Shown here piece after piece: positions 42,491 to 52,733 of a stretch of DNA of 64,000 bases. The stretch is taken from contig OW203736.1 in the NCBI GenBank assembly GCA_934045075.1, forward strand, positions 20,317,805 through 20,381,804. The letters run 5' to 3'. The notes beneath the pieces are model-generated. The model did no database searches. It was not told the origin of the DNA and saw only the letters and a list, made by a program, of their open reading frames with translations. Each line of letters starts with the position of its first letter. The stretch's first letter is position 1. Both the position numbers and the translations under genes were made by a program. The stretch is from Yponomeuta sedellus. Its lineage: Eukaryota > Arthropoda > Insecta > Lepidoptera > Yponomeutidae.

Positions 42491-42876
42491 ATTATGTATT
42501 GCACCTAAAAGTAAAAAAGAATTGAACCCACGATCTTCGTGTTAGTACTCAAGCGCTTTAACGGCTCGACCAACGAGGCATTCGAACCGCATGACATGAT
42601 TATTGAACAAAATAGTGTGACAGGACCCTTCCACCGCATCAATATTCAAGTCGAATTCGGGAAAATTGAGTGACACCCTAGGGATGATCGTGTGGGAAAT
42701 AATTTCGAATCACGACAGGTAGCAGGTTCGATGTTTGTAATGGGATAAAATTACGTGTCCTGATGCGGTTGACTGAAATATACGTAATGTTTAACGTGTT
42801 TATTGGTTCATCCGGGAACGGCTTGTGGATAGACTCCCGGGGGTCCATCAATTTTAACAATATTACTGAAATTGTA
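42491..42876. other. No gene or recognised repeat
   Basis: A tRNA-like reversed phrase (GAATTGAACCCACGATCTTC, TCGACCAACGAGGC) at 42515-42585 may be an old SINE head. Confidence 0.35.
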
Positions 42877-42891
42877 AATTATATTTATTAA

Positions 42892-44305
42892 TTTAAAAAC
42901 CTATTTAGAGGCTAAAAATTTCACCCATGCCGGGATTCGAACCCGCAACCTCTGGCTATCCGTACCAGCGCTCTACCAATTGAGCCAATGGGCGACTCAC
43001 GGCATCAGTGAAATTTCGAACCTCTTTACAATATTCTCTGTATTACGTACAGGTAGCGACATCTGACTTAAGCAAATTGCATTACTTTCAGCCCCGACTA
43101 CCTACTTTGCAGTTAGGTTTAACATCGAAACGATGTCACTGTACCCACATGATTACACTATTTTTATTTTTAATGCACTAACCCGTGCTAAGGAACAAAT
43201 TTAAAAACCTATTTAGAGGCTAAAAATTTCACCCATGCCGGGATTCGAACCCGCAACCTCTGGCTATCCGTACCAGCGCTCTACCAATTGAGCCAATAGG
43301 CGACTCACGGCATCAGTGAAATTTCGAACCTCTTTACAATATTCTCTGTATTACGTACAGGTAGCGACATCTGACTTAAGCAAATTGCATTACTTTCAGC
43401 CCCGACTACCTACTTTGCAGTTAGGTTTAACATCGAAACGATGTCACTGTACCCACATGATTACACTATTTTTATTTTTAATGCACTACAATATTCTCTG
43501 TATTACGTAAAGAGGTTCGAAATTTCACTGATGCCGTGAGTCGCCCATTGGCTCAATTGGTAGAGCGCTGGTACGGATAGCCAGAGGTTGCGGGTTCGAA
43601 TCCCGGCATGGGTGAAATTTTTAGCCTCTAAATAGGTTTTTAAATTTGTTCCTTAGCACGGGTTAGTGCATTAAAAATAAAAATAGTGTAATCATGTGGG
43701 TACAGTGACATCGTTTCGATGTTAAACCTAACTGCAAAGTAGGTAGTCGGGGCTGAAAGTAATGCAATTTGCTTAAGTCAGATGTCGCTACCTGTACGTA
43801 ATACAGAGAATATTGTAAAGAGGTTCGAAATTTCACTGATGCCGTGAGTCGCCCATTGGCTCAATTGGTAGAGCGCTGGTACGGATAGCCAGAGGTTGCG
43901 GGTTCGAATCCCGGCATGGGTGAAATTTTTAGCCTCTAAATAGGTTTTTAAATTTGTTCCTTAGCACGGGTTAGTGCATTAAAAATAAAAATAGTGTAAT
44001 CATGTGGGTACAGTGACATCGTTTCGATGTTAAACCTAACTGCAAAGTAGGTAGTCGGGGCTGAAAGTAATGCAATTTGCTTAAGTCAGATGTCGCTACC
44101 TGTACGTAATACAGAGAATATTGTAAAGAGGTTCGAAATTTCACTGATGCCGTGAGTCGCCCATTGGCTCAATTGGTAGAGCGCTGGTACGGATAGCCAG
44201 AGGTTGCGGGTTCGAATCCCGGCATGGGTGAAATTTTTAGCCTCTAAATAGGTTTTTAAATTTGTTCCTTAGCACTGGTTAGTGCATTAAAAATAAAAAT
44301 AGTGT
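42892..44305. mobile_element. SINE-2 giant composite: inverted tandem array with 15-bp target duplication
   Basis: AATTATATTTATTAA at 42877-42891 and 44306-44320 encloses 1414 bp. The left arm (42892-43507) contains two units in one orientation with 308-bp spacing (TTTAAAAACC at 42892 and 43200). The right arm (from about 43508) contains three tRNA-like cores in the other orientation, also 308 bp apart (AGAGGTTCGA at 43511, 43819, 44127). It ends with the A-rich tail. The junction near 43485-43510 joins GCACTA to CAATATTCTCTGTATTACGT, an internal deletion. Units are nearly identical. Confidence 0.88.
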
Positions 44306-44333
44306 AATTATATTTATTAAGTTTGTTTGTTTT

Positions 44334-44565
44334 GAAGCGCTCGTGGCCTAGCCAAACCGAGTGATTGGAATCAATCACTATAGTTAAGCAACAACAGGCG
44401 CGGTCAGGTGTAGTATGGGTGACCGACTCGTGACTACCGCTAGTGCCATTTTTTCCGAGCGCTTTCACGCTAAGCTGTTGGTGCCGCCTGTCGTGTGATG
44501 GCAGTCGTTAAGGCATGTCAGAGGCCTTATGGGCGGCTTGATAACTTCTCATAGTAAGGCACATT
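44334..44565 (+). mobile_element. SINE-3, 5-prime two thirds
   Basis: GCTCGTGGCCTAGCCAAACC to GGCGGCTTGATAACTTCTCA; the 3-prime part is missing. Confidence 0.75.
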
Positions 44566-44935
44566 GTATTTGCCGCATACCAATAAGTCTACATTTACTG
44601 CGTCTGCTATTTCAATACCAGACCGCATCAGTCACGTCCCTGTACGTGCTTAGAGACAAAACCAACATCCTAAGTCCACGGGATCGATAGACATTGCGCT
44701 GGGGCGATCAGTGATTGAGCTGGAGTCAGGAGCTGGGATTAAACGGGTCGGCGGAGTGAATAGAATAGACGCTTTAGAACAGGAATTAACTGTGGGGCGT
44801 ATAAGGAAAAGCTTGCTTAATTACGAGTGTGTAAAAAGTTCGCTGAAAAAAACTTAAAAACAGAATCAAAATACACCTACTCGTACAATGTTATCGTCAG
44901 AAACATACTGTGTCTCAAAGGCGGTTTTGTGACAG
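44566..44935. other. No gene or recognised repeat
   Basis: Nothing assignable. Confidence 0.3.
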
Positions 44936-44945
44936 CTAAATTATG

Positions 44946-45018
44946 ATAAATACAATTTTTATTTTTAATGCACTAACCCGTGCTAAGGAATTTTTAGCCT
45001 CTAAATAGTTTTTTAAAA
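44946..45018. mobile_element. Minimal SINE-2 inverted insertion, 73 bp
   Basis: CTAAATTATG at 44936-44945 and 45019-45028. Contents: reversed tail (TTTTTAATGCACTAACCCGT, GCTAAGGAA) joined to TTTTTAGCCTCTAAATAG and TTTTTTAAAA. The two parts are adjacent, non-overlapping pieces of the SINE 3-prime end, one of them flipped. Confidence 0.82.
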
Positions 45019-45133
45019 CTAAATTATGTTTTCCAGAACCAGCATTACATTATTATAGTATTGTATGTAAATAATATCGATTATTAGTATGTATGTCGAT
45101 TACAGTAGACATGGATGTGAGTATCATTTTAAT

Positions 45134-45275
45134 TTTACTCATGCTGGGATTCAAACCCGCCACCTCGGGCTATCCGTGCTAGCGCTCTTTTCAACTGAGC
45201 TAATGGGCGACTCACCGGCATCAGTGAAATTTCGAACCTCCTTACAATATTCTCTGTATTACGTACAGGCAGCGA
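45134..45275 (-). mobile_element. SINE-2 core and 5-prime region
   Basis: CATGCTGGGATTCAAACCCG to TGTATTACGTACAGGCAGCG; both ends lost. Confidence 0.75.
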
Positions 45276-45411
45276 TATTTTGAGCGATTTTTTTGTTTGT
45301 TTTTTCCTGGTGTACAATGAAGAATAATTATACTTATATTAACCGGCTAAAACTAGGAGGAGCCGCGCTTCGGGTTTTAGCCGTAACATAATTATACATT
45401 TCACGGCCTGG

Positions 45412-45600
45412 CTGTACTACTTCGTTGGTCTAGCGGTGTCACGTCTGATTACCATGTCGGAGATCATGGTTTCGATTCCCACTGATGACATTTGTACACA
45501 ATTGTACACATTTTGGGTGTGTTTCCAAGTTTGTGATGTCCATGCCTGGGTTACCATAGCACAGGGTATCCCAGTGTGGAACCAGGGGGGGTGATGTCTC
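45412..45600 (+). mobile_element. SINE-6
   Basis: Head TTCGTTGGTCTAGCGGTGTC, B box GTTTCGATTCCCAC, body GTTTCCAAGTTTGTGATGTC, GGGTATCCCAGTGTGG. Its body resembles SINE-4. Confidence 0.7.
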
Positions 45601-46290
45601 TAAAATGCATAGTTTTTTGATAGAGTCATATTAGTAGAGTAGGGCTGGTCCATCAGTTCAAAATCGCTCAGCGAGCTATGGAGAGAGCTATGCTATGGAG
45701 TTTTTCTGAAGGATAGGATTCGTAACGAATGCAGCCGATAGACAACCAAAGTTTTTGACAAAGCTCAGAGAAGATGAAGTGGCAGTGGGCTGGCCATATC
45801 TCCCGAAGAACCGACAACCGGAGTAAACGTGTTCTTAAGTGGAGACCGCAACTCGGCAAACGTAGTGTAGGACGCACTCCGACCGGGTGGGATGACGATC
45901 TGCGAAAAACAGCCGGCAGATGCTGGATGCGGCAAGCTGAAGACAGAGTAGTATGGCGCTCATTAGCGGAGCGCTATGTCCAGCAGTGGATTAATATAGC
46001 CTTAAGAAGAAGAAGAAAGGCATATTAGTCCGGTAATGGTCGTTTCATTCACAATATCGGTAGTGTAGTGACCAATTGCATTGCAATTGTATAACCCGTG
46101 CTACTTAGTTCCCGCGATCCGACCTTCTTCGCGTAAGGATGTTCGTTATTTCGTCGTTATACCTTCTTCGTTATACCTCTGGACTACCAAATTGTACTGC
46201 TATCGCTTTATAGACTACCAAATTGAGGCAAATATCAACGATTGTCATGTTATTTCATTCTATTGAAAAACTATGTAAGTATTAGGACCA
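45600..46290. repeat. Dispersed repeat (as 4536-4826) split by an RTE end
   Basis: 45600-45635 and 46021-46290 together match 4536-4826. The break is the RTE insertion with a CATATTAGT duplication. Confidence 0.72.
45636..46020 (+). pseudogene. RTE-type LINE, last 385 bp
   Basis: CATATTAGT at 45627-45635 and 46021-46029. Translation gives KWQWAGHISRRTDN, RPQLGKRSVGRTPTGW, DDLRKTAG, RQAEDRVVWRSLAE and YVQQW, the C-terminus of the RTE polymerase. Upstream the family residues appear only with frameshifts (AQRAMERAM). The end is an (AAG)n tail. A 5-prime truncated dead copy. Confidence 0.82.
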
Positions 46291-47136
46291 GGACAAGGGA
46301 TTGTGTGATGTAGAAGCTATTCTTACTATGACTTTCTGTTAGGATTTTTTTGGGTGATTATTATTGTGAGTCTTTTTAATCTGTGGTCACTTGCACTTCT
46401 GAGCCTGAGGATGCCTCGTGTTAGAGGCGAAACGCGTCGCGTATTTTCTCACACAAGTATTGGTGTCGGTGGTGGTGTGTTCGTGTCTTGCATCTGCTTA
46501 AAAAAGTGGGAGAGAGGGCGGCGAATTAACTAAAAGCATGGTGCTTGTGGGATTTTTGGCGGAATTCAGCAAAGTAATTTTCACATTTTAATGCTATTAT
46601 GGATTTCCGCAAAATGACGCCTGATTTCATACAATATCTAAATTATTAATATTTTATGTGTTCTGTGTTCTTGACGAAAATTTATTGTTTATTGTACTGT
46701 GGATATTGTAAACAATTAAGTAATGCTTTGCCATTTAAAGTTATTAATGGCAATCATGGAATCTTATCATTCGTATATGTGTATCTGATGTATATAGATT
46801 TAAGAGGACTTGAGAAAAGATGGTCATAGTGGAGTTTTTTCCAGCTGCCTTTTTCTCCACTACACTATGGCCCGAAGGCAGCGGCTTTCACTTTCATGTT
46901 ACATTGTACTTTGACATTTAACAAATAGAATGTAAACTCTTTACGTTGAAATAAATTGAATTCAATTGAATTGTATGTTCTTTTTATTTGACTAGAATTA
47001 TTGTTTAATGACAGCTCACTGACAATGTACTTATATAAGTGACACAAAAATGTAATGAATATTAATGTAAAAGTAATAAAGTAGGTTTATATTACTTTCT
47101 GATGCGTTTGAACGAAAATAAACTTATAAGGTTTTT
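46291..47136. other. No gene; one structured GAAACGCGTCG motif
   Basis: Includes CTGAGGATGCCTC, GAGGCGAAACGCGTCGCG (46405-46441), a hairpin followed by GAAACGCGTCG. This resembles conserved tails of Penelope-like elements; see findings. Also a weak hairpin near 46821-46868. Confidence 0.4.
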
Positions 47137-48058
47137 AATTAAAACTGTTTTTATACGGATTTATGCTCGTTTATTACATTTTTACAATTTTCCAACTTTT
47201 CGGCACTTTTTCAGGTGCCGTGGTCCCGGATGACTGAGGTGACAGGTGTCTTTTAGAAATCATTAACGGTTAGTTTACTACCCTCGGCAAAAATTACAAA
47301 AGTTAATTATGAAGTTACGTTCCAAAATAGACAAACCAATTATTTTTTTATATAAAGTCAACAATATTGATTATTAGTAATTGAAGTTAAAATTAAATTT
47401 ATAAACTAATTACTTTATATGAACTTAAAGATACCGATTATTAATTGAAATTAAATTGATTTTTTATTATTTATTCTACAGTCACACTTCTAGCAAGGGG
47501 GTCTCATGCACTTAAGCACTGGTTCCCATGCTACCGGTATGTTCCAACCACGATCTCTATTAAAATTTGGATGCCGGCGGATCTCTATTGCCTCACGTAT
47601 CATTCTAGGGAAGAAACGGTCTTCTTGGGCTAGAACTTTAACTTTATCGAAATGTATAAAGTGGTTGGTACCGCTAAGTAACCACATAACATAACATAAG
47701 CGCTCTGGTAGATCTGCAGTCAGCGAGCATACACTTAGCGGTAATTTCAATTAATAATCGGTATCTTTAAGTTCATATAAAGTAATTAGTTTATAAATTT
47801 AATTTTAACTTCAATTACTAATAATCAATATTGTTGACTTTATATAAAAAAATAATTGGTTTGTCTATTTTGGAACGTAACTTCATAATTAACTTTTGTA
47901 ATTTTTGCCGAGGGTAGTAAACTAACCGTTAATGATTTCTAAAAGACACCTGTCACCTCAGTCATCCGGGACCACGGCACCTGAAAAAGTGCCGAAACGT
48001 TGGAAAATTGTAAAAATGTAATAAACGAGCATAAATCCGTATAAAAACAGTTTTAATT
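47137..48058. mobile_element. Penelope-like fold-back element with 317-bp arms
   Basis: Left arm 47137-47453 and right arm 47742-48058 are reverse complements with about one mismatch seen (ACTTTTCGG against CCGAAACGT). Ends read AATTAAAACTGTTTTTATAC. The right arm carries CACCTGAAAAAGTGCCGAAA then CGTTGG, the GAAACG-type tail. The 288-bp centre holds the C-terminus of a Penelope-type protein. Confidence 0.85.
47490..47750 (-). pseudogene. Penelope-like element, C-terminal GIY-YIG endonuclease fragment
   Basis: The minus-strand frame contains HFIHFDKVKVLAQE, MIREAIEIRRHPN and FNRDRGWNIPVAW before a stop at 47490. REAIEI.KHPN..NRD.G....W is the conserved end of the GIY-YIG endonuclease of Penelope-like retroelements. 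The N-terminal reverse transcriptase and the GIY-YIG core are missing. Residues upstream of about codon 25 do not look like family sequence. Confidence 0.68.
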
Positions 48059-48207
48059 ATGTCTACTGCTCGTGTTAACCTTAGAAAATATTATAAGGTT
48101 TTTTCAAGATTATCCTCGTTACAATCTTCTTTAAATACATTTTCATTTTAATAAGACCAGAACAGCCGCTTTCCAACCTCCTGCTAATACGTCCGCGACC
48201 CGAACTA

Positions 48208-49540
48208 ATTTGGGTGCGGGCAAATCTCGGGTTCGACCGCGGAATCCGCAATTACTTTATTTACATCACGTGAACGAGCGCGTTGATCCGGTGGTGACAG
48301 AATGGCCGCCATTTTGCGCGCTGTGACATGTTTTGTTTTTACCCGACTGAAGTGGGGACCAACAGGTGTGTAATATGTTTGGCTAGTATGTGTGTCTGTG
48401 TATGTGTCTATGTGTGTGTCTGTATGCTTGAATTATTATTGTGTCTGTGTGTGTGTGTGTGTATGTACGTATGAATTTAAATCTCGGTTTCGACCACGGT
48501 ATTCACATTTACTTTATTTACATCACGTGAACGAGCGCGTTGATCCGGCGGTGACCAAGGCTGCCATTTGAGACATCTGTGACATGTTTTATTTTCACCC
48601 GACTGCGGCGGAGCCATAACGAAGGCTAATGTGTTTGGTATTTATGTACGTATATATGTAAGTGGATGCAAGAAGGCCAATATTATTATATGTATGTACG
48701 TACGAATGAATGTAAATCTCGGATTCGACCTTCGAATCCGCAATTACTTTATTTACATCACGTGAACGAGCGCTTTGATCCAGTAGTGACAAAATGGCCG
48801 CCATTTTGTGCTCTGTGATATGTTTTGTTTTTACCCGACTGAGGTGGGGCCCAAACGGAGGTTAATGTGTTTGGCTCGGATGTATGTCTTTAAGTATGTA
48901 TGTACGTGGGTATGTAGGATTCTATGTTCTCTCATAAGTCCTTAACCAATGGACAAAGTTTGATATATGAGACTTCTTTCGATTCGTCCTGTTTGCGCAA
49001 GTGCATAGACTAAATGGAATTTGTATAAATTCAATAGAAAACCAAACTGAAAAATTGGAAATAACCCAGTTGCTGAGCATTAACTGCTAAAAAGACGGGA
49101 CCAACCATTTAGTTACATAGTTGAATTTGGGTCCCATGGGTAATGATTTTTGAACTAAAACTTTCGTAAGCAGGGTAATGATTTTACCTGATTGCTTACA
49201 GTAATTATTGCTCAGCGGTTGAGTTTTTTTATTCTTTAGTCTCAGTCATGTTTAGCATTTTTATTAGAGTTGCGAAAGCAAAAGGCTAAGCCTTCGTTGT
49301 TCAATCAGTCTTCTAAAATAAATGTTAAGAAATCTAACTCCATATACTTAAAAATTAATGTAATAAAGTCTCTTCTCTTTCTGACATGTTCAAACTATGT
49401 TCTTCTCTTTCAGACATGTCACACAAGTGAACAAAATGGCGGCCATTGTGTCACCACCGGATATAACCGCTCGTCCACGTGATGTAAACAAAGTAATTGC
49501 GGATTCCGCGGTCACACCCGAGATTTACATGCACCCAAAT
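48208..49540. mobile_element. TIR element, 1333 bp, with three subterminal tandem modules
   Basis: TIRs of about 115 bp: left ATTTGGGTGCGGGCAAATCT, CCGCGGAATCCGCAATTACT, ATGGCCGCCATTTTG; the right end is the complement with about 10 percent differences. Possible TA flanks (48206-48207, 49541-49542). The left TIR core (CGCAATTACTTTATTTACAT, then CACGTGAACGAGCG) is repeated at about 48245, 48500 and 48745, each followed by TACCCGACTG and GTGTTTGGCT. No transposase seen. Class uncertain. Confidence 0.7.
48361..48480. repeat. Degenerate (GT)n/(TATG)n tract inside the TIR element
   Basis: GTGTGTCTGTGTATGTGTCT and similar; parallel tracts follow the second and third modules. Confidence 0.7.
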
Positions 49541-50370
49541 TAGTTTATATAGTCGTTAATTAATAGACTGGTGATGACTCTAGTGTTATAAATAGCAATT
49601 ATGAATTACACGGGGTGATAACTTACAATAGGGTAGCAGCAAAAACTACTTGTACCTTTGTAGGTACTTGAAAAAGGTTCTAGAAGACTCTATCTATCTT
49701 GTAAGGAAATTACAAAAATTGCTTTCAATGAATTTAGAAGTAGCTTTTTTTATAGCCTATAAACGTCTCACATAAAAGTACTGACTTTCTATCAGAGAGA
49801 ATTTAAACACCTTAGACACTCAGGTTTCCTTACAATGTTTACCAGTGGAATAGGTCGAAGTTGTAAATAAATAAATGAGTGAGTGCATGAGTGAGTGAGT
49901 TAGTGAGTGAGTGATTGAGTGAGTGCATGAATAAATAAGGTGCAGTAGAAGGCACATTTCTTCTAAAATCTTTGAAAACCATTTGTTATAGTTTCTGTTT
50001 GCATTTTTTATGCAGTCGGTTGTTTTTGTTTTTTTAAACAATTCATAGTTATGGATACTATATTAAAATAAAATTTTAGTTCTGTCCAATACACCTCACC
50101 ACTAACTCCAACGTATTCTTCTTCACCAAATTCAGTGGCTGCTCTGATCGGCGCTTCGCTAATATGCTTAAATATGCTCTAATATGCTGGCAGTACGTTA
50201 AGGTATTGCCAGAGGGGTTCGGCTCAATTAGTGAGCTTAGCACTCTTCCTCTAAGGGTACGTATGTTGCTACTTCTAGTATTTTGAATGAAATTCGTTCG
50301 TTCGTCGTTGGAGTGCATTTTGCGTTGTTTTGCACTGGAAACCGTCAAAGTATGAATCAGCTGATATAGA
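49541..50370. other. No gene; one microsatellite
   Basis: An imperfect (GAGT)n tract lies at 49868-49930. A 126-codon minus-strand frame at 50076-50456 has no domain and overlaps a SINE-1 head. Confidence 0.4.
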
Positions 50371-50372
50371 GT

Positions 50373-50505
50373 AATGAGAGCGGTGGCAGGGGAGCGGTTA
50401 AACGCCGGCTTCTCATTTGGAAGGTCGTGGGTTCCAACCCGCTGTGTACCAAACACTTTGTGTTCTATGTTACGTACATTTCCGAAATTTTACTAATCGT
50501 TCATT
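50373..50505 (+). mobile_element. SINE-1, 5-prime half
   Basis: GAGCGGTGGCAGGGGAGCGG, TTCTCATTTGGAAGGTCGTG, GTTCCAACCCGC, TATGTTACGTACATTTCCGA. Confidence 0.7.
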
Positions 50506-50751
50506 AGCGATTTTGATAGATAGAGACTACTACATTAAAACTACTAGCTACGCCTTGCAGTGTTACCCGCGGTTTATCAATTTTCCCATAGAAAAAATAT
50601 ATTTTCAAGCAGCAAAACGTAGGCCATGTGTTATTTCAGGGTGTCAGCTAACTCTATGCCAAATTTTATTATAATCCCTCCAGCCGTTTAGACGTGAAGA
50701 AGTAACAAACATACACACTCACAAACCTTCGTCTTTATAAAATATTAGATT

Positions 50752-50905
50752 AGATTACATTAGATTAGAACTCTTTATTCTACACACCAGAAAACAAAAT
50801 TGATAAAAAGGCTTACATATCTAACCATTGCCGTATACAATTAGCGGTATTTTTGCTAAAAGCGATCTCTTCCAGACAACCTTGGGATAGATAGAACTGA
50901 AAGAT
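50752..50905 (-). mobile_element. LINE 3-prime end (minus)
   Basis: TAGATTAGAACTCTTTATTC, ACACACCAGAAAAC, GCTAAAAGCGATCTCTTCC, AGACAACC. Confidence 0.7.
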
Positions 50906-51003
50906 GACGAGAGTAGGTAGGTAGGTGTAAATGAAGTATATTAGAAGAATTATGTACATAAACTGACTTACAACTAATATTCATATATATTAAACATCTA
51001 TCT

Positions 51004-51250
51004 ATCTATAATCAGCCCACATCAACCCACTGCTGGGCATAGGCCTTCTTTTTACTGCGCCATTCCTCACGGTCCTGTGCTAATCTGATCCATCTCTGAC
51101 CCGCAACCCTCACGATGTCGTCTGACCATCGTGTCGGTGGTCTGCCTACCAACCTCCTTCCCTCCCTTGGCCACCACTCCGATACTGCCCTGGTCCACCG
51201 GCCGTCTTCCCTTCTAGCCAAGTGTCTCGCCCATCTCCACTTTTACTTTG
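51004..51250 (-). pseudogene. RTE-type LINE, C-terminal end of ORF
   Basis: The minus strand reads LARREDGRWTRAVSEWWPRE, GRRLVGRPPTRWSDDIVRVAG, DREEWRSKKKAYAQQWVDVG and a stop at 51012. WAGH-like start, RPPTRW.DD and AYAQQW mark the RTE C-terminus. It differs clearly from the copy at 45636, so it is a second RTE lineage. Confidence 0.8.
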
Positions 51251-51636
51251 TGATCCGCTTACCAACGTCTTCGACCTTGGTTCTAAGTGATATGATTAAC
51301 GTAAATCCCTAAATATTGTGTTGACTACGTTCAAAAAAGCAAGTAAGACGAAGAATCGACTAGTCCTTTGCTCCACGTACATATCATGGTGAGGGCCCTG
51401 ATAGGTATCACCTTAAATTAGGTTAGGCTTTTATTGCGCGCGTATAAATCTTCGTCTGCCGGTTGCCAGGGCAACGGGTCGGGGATTAAGTGTTACTTTG
51501 CTTTATTACTATTGTGGTGACCCTATGTGGGCGGGCTGTGCCTCATTTAGTATTTAGTGGCCGGGAAGCCTACAATTTGTGTTATTTTAAGAGTAGTTAA
51601 ATCTCTGTAATTTACTAGCACCACAATAACGGACTT

Positions 51637-51822
51637 AATACGTAATACAGAGAATATTGTAAAGAGGTTCGAAATTTCACTGATGCCGGTGAGTCGCCTA
51701 TTAGCTAGTTGGAAAGTGCGCTGGCAGGGATAGCCAGAGGTCTTGAGAATTATTAGCCTCTAAATATGTTTTTAGAATTTTCCTTAGCACGGGTTAGTGC
51801 ATTAAAAAGAGAAAAAATAAAT
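51637..51822 (+). mobile_element. SINE-2, uninverted, 5-prime truncated
   Basis: ACGGACTT at 51629-51636 and 51823-51830. Runs AATACGTAATACAGAGAATA to GGGTTAGTGCATTAAAAAGA with an A-rich end; the core has a deletion after CCAGAGGTC. Confidence 0.78.
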
Positions 51823-51987
51823 ACGGACTTGTGTAAAAAAACTCCCACTTAAAATATTCGATAAACGACGATTAAAATTGTCTGTGGTGGAGAGATTACT
51901 AGGAAAAAACATAATCAGAGATCGAATAAACTGCTTCTGAGCAGTGTTTAAGTTAATGAAGGAATAAGTGAATCAGGACTTTTGAAC

Positions 51988-52240
51988 GTTGATGAAGCGA
52001 AGGTGATCTGTCAGGATCGTGGCAAGTGGCAGTCCCTAGTCTCTGCTTACCCCTCTGGGATACAGGCGTGAGGTTATGCATTTATGTGAATCAGGATTTA
52101 GGACAGTCGTTTTGTTTTTATATATAAAATTGAAACTAAAATAAGTCGTAAAACTACACACCACTTTATAATAATAATAATTACTATTATTATAAAGTGG
52201 TATTCCAGAGGGGTAAGCAGAGACTAGGGACTGCCAAAAA
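51988..52240. mobile_element. R-7 repeat pieces around an A/T hairpin
   Basis: R-7 forward at 51988-52085 and a reversed piece at 52200-52240 (CCAGAGGGGTAAGCAGAGAC). Between them ACCACTTTATAATAATAATA folds with its complement at 52157-52200. Confidence 0.6.
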
Positions 52241-52461
52241 ATAAAAAATAAAACAACACACCACTTTATAAGAATATAGAAATTTAAATTTATCTATTAA
52301 ATTTAGTTCCTATACATGATTTTATACCTACTACTTATATAGGATTCGATTATAGGAATGGACTTTTATGTTCATATAAAATAAAGCAACATAAACTCTC
52401 TTCTAGACAGAGACAATGAATGGTTTGTCACTTGCTACAATTCTAACTGGCGTACGCTTTC

Positions 52462-52733
52462 GTTATCAACCCTTGTATGTCCCCACTGCTGGGGCACGGG
52501 TCTCTTCCTGCATCGCAGGAAGGTTAGGCCATACTCCACCACGGGGGCCAAGTCCGGGTTGGTGGAGGATTGTAAGACAGTGGCGGGCCTTACTGTTAGA
52601 AGTTATCAAGCCGCCCATAAGGCCTCTGACATGGCTTAACGACTGCCATTATATGACAGCCGGCACCAACGGCTTTACGTGCCTTGCGAAGCACGAAAGC
52701 GCTCGGAAAAATGCCACTAGCGGTAGTCACGCT
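52462..52733 (-). mobile_element. SINE-3, 3-prime three quarters
   Basis: ATCAACCCTTGTATGTCCCC to CCACTAGCGGTAGTCACG on the plus strand. Confidence 0.8.

Noticed and set aside
50076..50456. 126-codon minus frame
   Set aside because: No domain, and its start lies in a SINE-1 head; coding is unlikely.
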